Source of the DNA: Nymphalis io
Taxonomy: Eukaryota; Arthropoda; Insecta; Lepidoptera; Nymphalidae
DNA: 64,000 nucleotides
Direction: 5' to 3'
Assembly (NCBI RefSeq): GCF_905147045.1
Contig: NC_065896.1
Coordinates: 335,001-399,000 of the forward strand
The notes beneath the pieces were generated by a model. That model was not told the origin of the DNA and made no database searches. It saw only the letters and a list, made by a program, of their open reading frames with translations. Of the stretch, positions 25,760 to 36,000 are shown piece after piece. The first letter of the stretch is position 1. Each line of letters begins with the position of its first letter. The translations under genes were made by a program, and so were the position numbers.

Positions 25760-26051
25760 AATACATACTTATATAGATAATTACACCCAGACTCAGGACA
25801 AACAGATATGTTTATGCACACAAATATCTGTCCTGGGTGGGAATCGAACCCACAACCTTCGGCATGAAAGGCAAGTATTAGGTCCTTACATATGAAATTG
25901 GCGTTTTGTACGGAAGGAATATAAAGTCTTTTTTTTGTAAAATATATTTAATTAATCAAAGTATGCACCGATGTTATCTATGCACTTTTGCCATCTCATA
26001 GGTAGTTCATTGATCCCTTTACTAAAAAAAGCATTGTGTTATGGGTGGAAA

Positions 26052-27762
26052 TCAATAAACTCTTTGAATGCAATTTGGACTGCCGCATCGGAGTTGAATT
26101 TTTTTCCTTGTAAGAAGTTGTCTAAATTCCGGAAAAAATGGTAATCTGTATGGAGCAAGGTCCGGGGAGTACGGTGGATGTCGCAGACATTCTAACTGTA
26201 GCTCGTCTAACTTAGTGGTTGTTTGTTGTGCAGTGTGTGGTCTTGCGTTGTCGTAAAGCAGCAGTGGCCTAGAGAGATTGACCAATCTCGGTTGTTTAGC
26301 AGCTAGTTTTTCCTTCATGGTTTGCAGATGCTGACAATAGATATCTGCCGTAATCATTTGCCCAGATTTTAGAAAGCTGTAGTGAACGACACCGGCGCTA
26401 GGCCACCAAACACTCACAAGTAACTTTTTCTGAGTCAATTTTCGTTTAGGGCAGGATTTGGCTAGGTTTCTAGGGTTCAGCCATTGCGACGAGCGCTTCC
26501 GGTTATCGTACAGTATCCACTTTTCATCACAAATAATGATTCGATTTAAAATCCCTTCATTAACTGACACAGTTAAGCAAAGTAACACAGCAGTCGACGC
26601 ATCGTTCAATTTCTATACTTTCCCGATTTGCTTCTAGTGGATTCTTCTTCTTCGAGTGCCACTCCGACTAGCGAAGGTTGGCAGTCAGTTTTAAATACTC
26701 CTTCTTGTTCATCGCGAGGCGAAAGAGTTCAGCAGCACTCGCGATTCCCGTCCATTCACGGATGTTGCACAGCCAAGACTTTTTTCTGCGCTCAACAGCT
26801 CTCCTTCCGGCAACTTTTCCCATCATAATCAGTTGCAAAAGTTCATATCTTTCATGCCTAAGCACGTGTCCGAGATATGCAACTTTTCTCTTGACAGTCT
26901 CCAAAAGTTGCCGTTTTTGGTTGACGCGTCGCAAAACTTCCACGTTCGAGACCTTTTGAGTCCAACTAATGGCCAACATACGTCTATATGCCCACATCTC
27001 GAAAGCTTCTATACGTTTCTTGAGGTCTTCTTTAAGTGTCCACGCCTCGAATCCTTAAAGAAGTATAGGCCAGATGTAACAATGTAGGAGTCGTATGCGC
27101 ACAGGGATCTTAAGTCTGCGATTGAAAATTCCTTTTTTAACGTGCGAAGGCACTTCGAGCTATTTCGATGCGAGTCTTTACCTCCTGTTCACAGCTCCAG
27201 GTGTCATTAAGCCATGTCCCCAGATATTTGTACTTGCGCACCCTCTCAATTTTTTGGCCTGCTACAATGATAGCAATGTCATCGAAGCTATGTTTAGATA
27301 ACACCATGATCTTCGTTTTTGATAGGTTCATCCTCAGACCAGCGTTTTCACTGCACTCATTAACACGGCTCATAATTAAATGCAGCTCTTCAGGAGATGA
27401 TGCTATTAGGACTCTAGTGGATTAATACAGTTTTATTACTTACCCTGAAGCCTGCAACTATCTCTGAAGTGCTTTGTGATGGATGGATGATGGATCCGCT
27501 TCCACAATAGCCTTTAATTCTTCATTTTCCACTTTGGTCTCCAGCCGTCCACGGGGTTGGTTCTGAAGGGCGAAATTTCCAGAACGAAAACGTTGAAACC
27601 AAAAACGTAGCACGGTACGTTCTTTTGCGACACCAGCGCAGTACACGTCATTAATCCTTCGAGCTGTTTCTGCACCGATATTTCATGTTTTCCATTGTGC
27701 GGTAATAAGCGTCGCCAAAGAAAAAAATAATGAGGAAAAAACAAATGAATGACTGTTTCCAA
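26052..27762 (-). pseudogene. Inactive mariner transposase, split and decayed
   Basis: The N-terminal part (27458-27762, two frames) includes VLRFWFQRFRSGNF and PRGRLETKVENEELK, typical of the helix-turn-helix region of mariner transposases. The C-terminal part (26052-26609) has the catalytic-domain blocks RIIICDEKWILYDN, LVSVWWPSAGVVHYSFL, LLLYDNARPHTA and HPPYSPDLAP. The first two catalytic Asp are present. The third, expected in a DYHLF-type block right after PDLAP, is missing because the sequence reads APYRLPFF. The frameshift, lost Asp and retrotransposon insertion make it non-functional. Confidence 0.85.
26644..27412 (-). mobile_element. 5'-truncated RTE-like non-LTR retrotransposon inside the mariner
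   Basis: The 11-base TCTAGTGGATT flanks the insert at 26633-26643 and 27413-27423. Minus-strand reading gives the 3' end of a reverse-transcriptase ORF. It includes MNLSKTKIMVLSK, KYKYLGTWLND and EVKTRIEIARSAF. A second stretch follows with MWAYRRMLAISW, VLRRVNQKRQLLETVKRK and YLGHVLRHERY. At least one frameshift separates the two. The 3' end is a short GAA-rich tail (26644-26653). The class is inferred from protein pattern, the RTE clade being the best fit. Confidence 0.8.
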
Positions 27763-27900
27763 AACTCAAATGTACCAGCTAAATGAATTTATTATTCTTA
27801 ACCAAAAAGGAGATAATTGAGATCAAAGTGGTCATTACGACAAAACACTAATTTCATATGTAAGGACCTAATATCCACTAACCACGCCAACCGGCTCGTC

Positions 27901-29658
27901 AAATATCCACAACTAACGAGACCTTCGTAGACTTATAGTCCACTAAACAAAGAGTAACTTTTAGTACGAGACAAAAAAAAAATAAGCTGTCAGTAAATGT
28001 TATGACTATATGAAAAATAATAATAGTAACTTTTATTGCTTCACTATTTATTTAAATCCATTTTAATTGTGCGTAGCTACTCTTTATGCGACGGTAATGA
28101 TGATTCACCGATAACCCCGCGCAAATTAAAGATAACACTATTTTTTATCCCTTTCGCACTTAGCAAATAATGTGCTAGAGCACTAATGCAAGCGGTTTTT
28201 ACCTGAGTACCAGGTACCCAGGTATCTGGTACTACTTGAAACGCGTCTGGGTACCTGGAACACGCGTTGTGTTTTCTTTCTTCCGGGCCTTTTGGTCAAA
28301 TTAATTAATATATAATAAAGTTAATCTTTTTCAGCGAAAACCTAACGAGGGATACCAAGCGGCATGACATAAAACGCGTAGTTTAGTTCAAAATGTGCGA
28401 TGGACCGTATTATACTAACGATATTTTTTGCATAGAAAGGTAAAAAAAGACATGACTTTTGATTCAGTTATTTACATTTCACTGACTGCATATTTGTTGT
28501 TGCGGTCTGGTTATAATGACTCGGTATTTAGTAATTGATTTAGACATTTGGACCAAAGTCCATACATTTTTGGTCATTCTCTTTAATATAAAAAATGTGC
28601 AAAACACGAGATAGATCTTATGTTATCGTTTAGACTTGTACAGTTGCAGTAAGTAATATTTGTGACATCATTACTTAATCTAGTGTGAAACGTCTCAAGG
28701 TATAACTCGAGTATTACAAGAAAATCATTTACCAATTGCAATGTCACTACAGAGAAAATAGTTAATTTATAAATCACCTGGCAACATTTGCAGCTTTGAA
28801 CTTATTAAGTTAACATGTTTATAATATTTTTCATACTTTATTTATATACTATTAATATTGAGTAAATAATATTTGAGTTGAGTGTTAGACATGTAACTAT
28901 TATATGCAGAGATATATCTAATTTTAAATACTAAACACATTTAGTTTTGAGTGCTATAAGAGACGCCATTTGCTATCTTTCCATGTCTTTTATCTTTTAT
29001 ATACAAAAAATTTAACAACAAAATTTTAGAGTAGAATAGAATATTACTCAAAAATTTTATTTATTATAACATTCAAACATGAATATGATGAATATGATAA
29101 ACCCTATAAAAAACCTACGTATGATGTAACTAAGAGGTGGATATACATCAATGACCGTGCTTGACTGGACGTTACCTATGACTATGGCAACAATTAAAGT
29201 AACTCAAACGATGGCATGTCACGAATATCCAGTCCTTAATGTCCTGACCGAAATTCAGCCATGGCTGCAAATCACACAAACATCAAAAACACGATTATGC
29301 TCAGGAGACTATTCCCTGACTCCTAAACCGACTGGAAGGCAGTTAGGCTTGTTGAGTGAGATCAGGTCAGGACCAAGGCTTTTACGGGCACAACCAGGCA
29401 CAAGTGCCTAATAATTTCTTGACAGATAACACCGAATAACTTTTATAGGCTCAACCTACTATTCGAACACCAGATCTTAAATTTACAGCCCTTAGTAAGC
29501 AATGGTATATAGTGTCAGTATCATATTACAGAGGAGGAGACAACAAGTTGAAATATATATTTTGAAAATCCTCTGAATGCACACATGAATTCTATATTAA
29601 ACATCTATCAACCTATGACTTTACTGATGGCTCATATATCTAATAGCTAGTAGTTTAA
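27901..29658. other. Intergenic region downstream of the beta4-glycosyltransferase gene
   Basis: Mostly AT-rich. Positions about 28204-28233 hold a near-palindrome (AGTACCAGGTACC, spacer, AGGTATCTGGTACT). Positions 29150-29410 are less AT-rich and open on the plus strand for 86 codons, but the peptide resembles nothing I recognise and is probably part of an anonymous repeat. Confidence 0.4.
28204..28233. repeat. Near-perfect palindrome
   Basis: AGTACCAGGTACC is followed almost immediately by its imperfect inverse AGGTATCTGGTACT, and a third related GGGTACCTGGAAC lies 20 bases further on. No function can be assigned. Confidence 0.6.
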
Positions 29659-31037
29659 TCATAACCTTACTTTGATCATTGTGAATAGTCTGTGATTCTT
29701 AATGTTGCTGACTTTATAGCGAATAGAGTTCAATCCATCTTTTTGAGTATTGTGTTCGTTCTCCACCATAATGCGATGGCGGTCATCATTTTTATGTTCT
29801 TGTTTGTGAAGTAGCATTGTATATCTTGACATGTGTGGGGGAAATCTATAAAAAACAAAAATAAAATATTTAGTAAGAGGTGGCCAAAGAAAATAAAATG
29901 ATAATTTTTATCCAGTATGTAGTACCTAGAAAAATTATGTAAAAAAATAAAGTCAAGCTTTTTTAAGACATATGTAATACTTAGAACTTATTTAATTAAA
30001 AACGTAATACTGTTAGTGTTAAAAATTTAATTGATAAATGATTAGTAGCCTCTTTAGTGGATCATATAATTATATTTCATTACACTGATTATATTAATAA
30101 TTGCTACAGCTACAGCTTATCTATTAGTAGATAAGAATTCTGCACTCACCTCAATATTTCAAGATTGTGCTTTGATATTCGCCCAGCAAAATCATCATCT
30201 TCCCCACCCCAACCTTGAAACCTGTTTGAGAAGCCATTCAACTCCTTATACTGGTCTGATGTAATAGCTAAGACACCACCAACCAATGATTTGTAAATTA
30301 GTACAAATCTAAATTTATCTATACTCGCACTCATGTGCCGAGGTTGTTTTAAACACACATAGAGGTTACTTTCATCTAGAGGCAAGAGATCAACATCATG
30401 CAAAATAAGACATGGAAACTTGTCCATCATAGCTTGCCTCGCTCCAATATTGTATAGTAAGCCTTTGTTCCACAGTCTTTCATCTTGTTGTTCAATTACA
30501 TATATTCTGAAATTTCAATACATTTATAGAATACATAATTATGCAACAAACCACATATAATAAAAAAAAACTATTAATTGCACAATAAACTGTAACTCAC
30601 TTGTAATGTATGTTTTGTTTTTTCAAAAAGCTGTGCATGTAAGGGATAAATATGTCCAATTGACTTTGCCGGTTTCTGTATGTTACTAGAATAGCAACAC
30701 TAAAAAGAGGAGTGCAATCTTCAGGAGTATAGCTTCCATTTATAATACCATTTGGTAAAAAATCATTATATGTTCTTGGTATTTCCCAACTATGTATTGA
30801 TTTATCATTTTGTAGAACATCATTGTATCTACAGTCTGGTTTTGATTTCTTCGTTATAAGTTTTGGATTATATTGTACATAAAGATGATGGCGCAAACTT
30901 TCTTGTGCCAAATGATCATAGTTGTAGTAACCATATGATGCAAAGAATTGGATTACAGCAATAAGACATAGTGTGATAAAGAGACATGTTGAAAGACGCA
31001 CTTGCAGAAACCTTTGAATTAGAAACCATTTAGGCAT
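29659..31037 (-). CDS. Beta-1,4-galactosyltransferase family enzyme, probable beta4-GalNAc transferase
   Basis: Golgi type II glycosyltransferase that adds Gal or GalNAc in beta-1,4 linkage to terminal GlcNAc on glycans. Exons on the minus strand are 30601-31037, 30150-30506 and 29659-29845, giving 326 residues with phase-consistent joins. A membrane anchor is at about residues 15-38 (CLFITLCLIAVIQFF). The catalytic domain shows VAILVTYRNR, the metal-binding DVD at 183-185, GGVLAI, and GWGGEDDD at 244-251. Position 220 is Leu where vertebrate beta4GalT1 has Tyr289 next to FGG. From the family literature, Ile or Leu here goes with UDP-GalNAc use, so a GalNAc transferase is the better guess. 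The first exon extends upstream to an acceptor near 31093, so a non-coding 5' exon exists. Family assignment is firm; donor specificity is inferred. Confidence 0.93.
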
Positions 31038-31499
31038 TTGTAGTATTTTTTTTACAGGTCGACAAGAAATTTCCGCAAAGCTTCCAGTGAATCTGAAAAA
31101 ATGAAATTATAATTAAAAAAAAATATTTAAACAAATTTATAAGAATACGCAAAGAAATGATTACTTATGTTTTACAAAGATAATTTATTGTAACCTTATA
31201 ATTTATTATTTTGCTTTTCTTTTGACATTAATATTTAAAATTGTATAAATACGAAAAAAAGGATAATGGATCTGCGTATTACATCTACACAATATCTTAT
31301 CTTTGTTAAGAATACTATGATCATAACTGTTCTATCATCGTATAAGGTAAACACAATAGGTACCTAGTAATAGCAACATACCAAAATTTAAGAATCAATA
31401 CATTGTCTTTTTTATGTTTTGTATTATTTTAAGGTATTGTTATTAGTTTATTTTTGCGTATGCATTATCATTTCAAAATTCTAGTGTATATTTTGCAAA

Positions 31500-31703
31500 A
31501 TGATAATCCTTGATAACAACGCCGGTAGAGGTATTTATTTAGACAATGACAGCAGCATTAAGCAGAAGCGGAATACTATATATGTGGTTTTAAATGTAGT
31601 GGTTACTTTTATTTACTCTGTATTCATTTTACTATTTTTATTACTACTAATTTTTAGTTTAAATGACGATGACAGAATCACAGCATACTACACTCCAGAG
31701 TAA
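31500..31703 (+). CDS. Possible small single-pass membrane protein (67 residues)
   Basis: An intact ATG-to-TAA frame with a plausible architecture: a polar N-terminus (about 28 residues, IKQKR just before the membrane), a strongly hydrophobic stretch at about residues 29-53 (FIYSVFILLFLLLLIF), and a short acidic C-terminal tail, NDDDRITAYYTPE. It lies divergent from the glycosyltransferase gene, with 460 bases between start codons. No family is recognised. In AT-rich DNA a hydrophobic ORF of this size can arise by chance, so this is a candidate only. Confidence 0.35.
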   Translation: MIILDNNAGRGIYLDNDSSIKQKRNTIYVVLNVVVTFIYSVFILLFLLLLIFSLNDDDRITAYYTPE

Positions 31704-33040
31704 TCATGGTTTACACTATAAATAATACAACAATTACTATTTAAATTATCTGTTTGTATGGATTTTAAAACCATTAAGGACTAGTGGTATTTTCTAAAAT
31801 AATAATAAATGTAATATACATATTACATATATTGTATACTCTTTGTACTTTGTAGGCATACTTAATTATATTTTTATTTACAAAATTTTAAATTGATCCG
31901 TTACAAAAAAAATTAATCAAGTCTTTAACAAAGTAAAATATGCGTGAAAAGAAGTCCGCAACAAACAATTCAGAGTTTTTATCTTTGGATAAATATTTCA
32001 TTTAGCATTTTATCAAGAGAACAATGAAAGCAGAAAAAATGTTGTGCTTATGCTTGAATCCATTATTTTTGCCATAGATAATTATTTATAAGACTTTTAT
32101 TTAGACTTAGTTATGACCTGAAGAAATGTCTGGCATTATTTAAAATGATTAATTTATCTAGGAAATTTCTATAAATAAATTTATACGTATAATATTTTAA
32201 AATAAAGTTTATAGCTGGCTCAGGTTTGTCCTATTTGCAATTAAGCTGAGTCAGTAGTAACTTTATAGACTACACATTAATAATATACTAACTTAACCTT
32301 AAAATAAACAAAAAGTCGATCTCAAATTTTTCGCTTAAATAGTACAATGTTGTGCTAATACATTATAATGCTGACATCATTTACAAAAAAAAGGTCAACT
32401 TGATATATTCTCTATTTTATCTATGTGCAAATATGCTTAGCTTTATTGTAATTTAGAATAAGGTTGCTGTTAAATCTTACATTATGAGTAATTTATTACG
32501 AAGTTCACAATCTATTTGATATACTGTGGGAATAAACTATAAACAATAGATGTCGTTACTCGTTATCAATATAAGTAGCACACATCCTGATTTGTTTATC
32601 AAAACTAGAACAAACAAACATAATAAATATATGTTAACTTCCACACCGATACCATTACTTTTGCACTTAATTCGTAGAACAAAACGTCGCTACGTTTTGT
32701 GTAACAAAATTTAATAAAAACGGAACTAAAATGTTAAACTGTATTTTTTAAATAATTGTTTTTATCATAATAAATAACAACAATATACAATTATTTGATA
32801 TATACATGTTAGCATTTATTGATTCGCGTGTTAATTAGTTCGGCTTATTTATTAAGTTATTTCTTCGTTCAGTGTTTATTCAAATCACCCGCCATCGTGC
32901 CATGTCTTGTCAAAGTCATTCATTTACAAGACGCGAGTAAACAAACATCTTTGTTATTTCTCTACGAAAATGTGAGTAAGGAATTTTTAATTGTTTAAGC
33001 TGAAAAAACATTTTATAATATTTGTAATCAATATAAGTTA
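31704..33040. other. AT-rich interval upstream of ENGase
   Basis: No exon, SINE or terminal repeat recognised. The last few hundred bases presumably contain the ENGase promoter and 5' UTR; no clear core promoter element was found. Confidence 0.4.
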
Positions 33041-36000
33041 ATGATAATGGAAAAGAAAATTTGGAAACATCAAGACTTAACCTGCAAACCACTTGATACG
33101 TTGGAAGAAGTTCTGTCTTTTCTACAAGAACCGCCAAGTTGGAGTTCTCTTTGCATAGAAATCAAACCCCACAGTGATAGTATAGTACGAAATACGGATA
33201 TTAATAAGTTTTTTGGCGAAAATTTACTCGAAACCCCGCAAACATTTTGTCATTATGATCCGGAAACGGAAGAAGAAATTGAACGTGTAGATAGAAAAAA
33301 AATACCAAAGACATTGGTTTGCCACGATATGGCTAATGGTTATCATGACGATTCGTAAGTTTTGGAATGTTATATAATATGTTTTTTTTTTAATATTGTT
33401 GCATTTAAATAATTGCTCTAATTTATTTTTAATATTTTTAGCTCTAATAAAATAATTCTATTTTATTTTTTTATTTTAGTGTAATTGATGGCACGGGTAA
33501 TTACAGTGCGTATACGTTGTATAATTGGGGCGCCATTGATATTTTCTGTTACTTCAGTCATCATTTCATTACGATACCACCCCTTGGCTGGATTAATGTC
33601 GGACACGCACATGGGGTTCAAGTTATTGGTAATTCATTAAATCAATATTTAAAATGATATTTTGCAAGTTGTAATGATACTATTAATGTTTAAATTTTTT
33701 CCATATTATGTATTTAATAAAAAATGAAATATCTATTAAAGAAATAAGTTACAAAGTAATTACTTTGAAATAATTTAGATTGATATATATTTGATTAGAA
33801 AAAGCTGAGAAAACACTGCTGAGAATCTTAACCGATGATCGTGGGTTCAAACCCTGGCAAGCACCACTGAGTTTTCATGTGCTTAATTTGAGTTTATAAT
33901 TCATCTCGTGCTTGACGGCGAAGGAAAACATCGTGAGAAAACCTGCATGTGTCTAATTTCATTGAAATTATGCCACATGTGTATTCTACCAACCCGCATT
34001 GGAGCAGCGTGGTGGAATAAGCTCCAAACCTTCTCCTCAAAAGGGAGAGGAGGTCTTTGCCTAGCATTGGGACATTAACAGGTTGTTCCTGTTTATTTGA
34101 TTAGGCTGTATAATGATCGACTTTATGGCTCTTCTTTTATGTTTAGGTACTGTTATAACCGAGTGGGCGGAAGGTGTAGTATTGTGGGATAAAATACTGC
34201 AGTCGGAGAATGACTGGCAACACTTTGCAAGTGCTCTCGTGGCTATCGCTAAGACCTTAAGGTTCGATGGATGGCTTCTTAACATTGAGAACAAGGTATA
34301 CTAAATCATGCTTTCCGAGGCACTTTGCCTCGGAAAGCATGTAAAAAATACTATTGATACTGAAAATGTCTAAATACTATTGATATTGAAAAACTCAAAA
34401 TCGTTTAGTGGGATGAACCGAAGCTTGAGTCAGGCCTTAGAATCTATAGTTTTAGAAGCTAGCCAATAGACAAACGAGGCAGTCTAAGTAAAACGCGTAT
34501 TGTTAATAATAATCTTTATTACTTAAATTAATTAATAGGGGGTGCTCACTCATCAGATATTCTGCCGCTAAGCAGCAATGTTAAGTAGGTATTGTTGGGT
34601 TCCGGTTTGAAAGGTGTGTGAGCCAGTGTAACTACAGGCTCAAGGGACATAACATCTCAGTTTCCAAGGTTGGTGGCGCATTGGCGATGTAAGGAATGTT
34701 TATTATTTCTTACATTGCCAATTTCGATGGGCGGTGGTGACCACTTACCATCAGGTGCCCTGAAAAAAATTTAAACATGCATGTGGTAGGAAAGCCGATG
34801 TTAGCCGCTTAGGGTGTACAGGTTCTGGTTACGGCTACTATGATATAATTTTGGAGTACTGAGCTATTTGTATTGAGCCATCGTGTTTTTTATTACAGGA
34901 TATTTTACTTATTTCACTTTTTCGATTAGATATCGAAGCCGGCCGTACTATTGCAGTTTGTCCGCTACTTGCACGATATTCTGCACCAGGAGCTGGAGAA
35001 CCCAGTGCTGATCTGGTATGACAGCGTGACAGTTGATGGTCATCTTAATTGGCAAAACGGACTCAATGAAAAAAACAGGTTACTTGATATAATTTTTTTG
35101 TAGTAAGTCGTCAGTTAAATAATAAATAAATATATGATGCGTTTAGCAATGTTTCTGTGTCGTTCCATTTCTAGCACGTATATATTCAACATAAGTATCA
35201 ATTAAGATGAACATGTTTTCCTCTTGAACGATTTCTATCTCGAGTCAACTAAGCAGGAAATATTGTAGTTAGGATTGTGTTCACAAACACAGCTGAGTAA
35301 CCAACTCTTTGTTGTCTTCTTCTTATAATCCTGTGGGCCAGACACGTTCGGAAAGAGTTCAGCAGCAGAAGAAACGGTTTTATTTTCCGAGGCACGAGAG
35401 TGCACGGGCTGCTATTGAGAATTTATTGTCATAATAAAACAATAAGATTTGTATAATATTAGTAATTTATTTGCTGGTAAACTGTCACCTAACTTTAATA
35501 ATACAACTGATTGAGGCGCTTGATGGACGCCCTCAGCAAAAATGCCCACAGCCAACTCTTACCCTCGGTTTGAGATGGGGTAGCTGTAATCACCTCTGCC
35601 AGGACGATTTTTTCGCAATATAAACAATAATTACTATTATTTTCAGGGGCTATTTCGACGTAGTAGATGGAATTTTCACTAACTATTCATGGTCGGAAAA
35701 GGAAGTGGAGTCCAGCGTGGTGGCGGCAGGCGAGCGGCTGACCGATTTATTTATTGGTATTGATGTTTGGGGACGAAATTTTTATGGCGGTGGACAATTC
35801 AACACACAGGAGGTACGATTATGATTTTTAACATGTACCCTTTATGTGTTATTATTCTATATCTATAAATGCCACATACCGTACTGATTGATGATTTCGT
35901 TCGTAGAAAACACCAAAATATATGAAAATGTATTCGACACGTAACCAACAATTGGCAATTGGAAAATGACGTAGACAATCGCTTGTTATTATAATTATAA

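Larger units (their letters stand above)
25881..27868 (-). mobile_element. mariner-family DNA transposon, interrupted by a non-LTR retrotransposon
   Basis: Terminal inverted repeats start GGTCCTTACATATGAAATT at the left end and are mirrored at the right end (27 of the first 29 bases agree). Both ends are flanked by TA, the mariner target duplication. Removing the 769-base retrotransposon insert leaves about 1.2 kb, close to the 1.3 kb of an intact mariner. It is inserted into a tRNA-derived SINE. Confidence 0.88.
25760..27900 (-). repeat. tRNA-derived SINE (third family), split by a mariner insertion
   Basis: Read on the minus strand, the head at 27900-27872 carries an A-box-like TGGCGTGGTTAGTGG. 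After the mariner, it resumes with GCCTTTCATGCCGAAGG and a textbook B box, GTGGGTTCGATTCCCACCC (about 25838-25853). The body follows (CAGATATTTGTGTGCATAAA, CTGAGTCTGGGTGTAATTAT). The tRNA-like promoter boxes are now 2 kb apart, so the copy is inactive. Confidence 0.75.

Noticed and set aside
25838..25853. Possible tRNA gene (perfect B box)
   Set aside because: No cloverleaf or acceptor stem, and the A box lies 2 kb away across a mariner; it is a tRNA-derived SINE.
29151..29411. 86-codon plus-strand ORF MTVLDWTLPM...
   Set aside because: Peptide is not recognisable and the DNA has repeat-like character; not supported as a gene.
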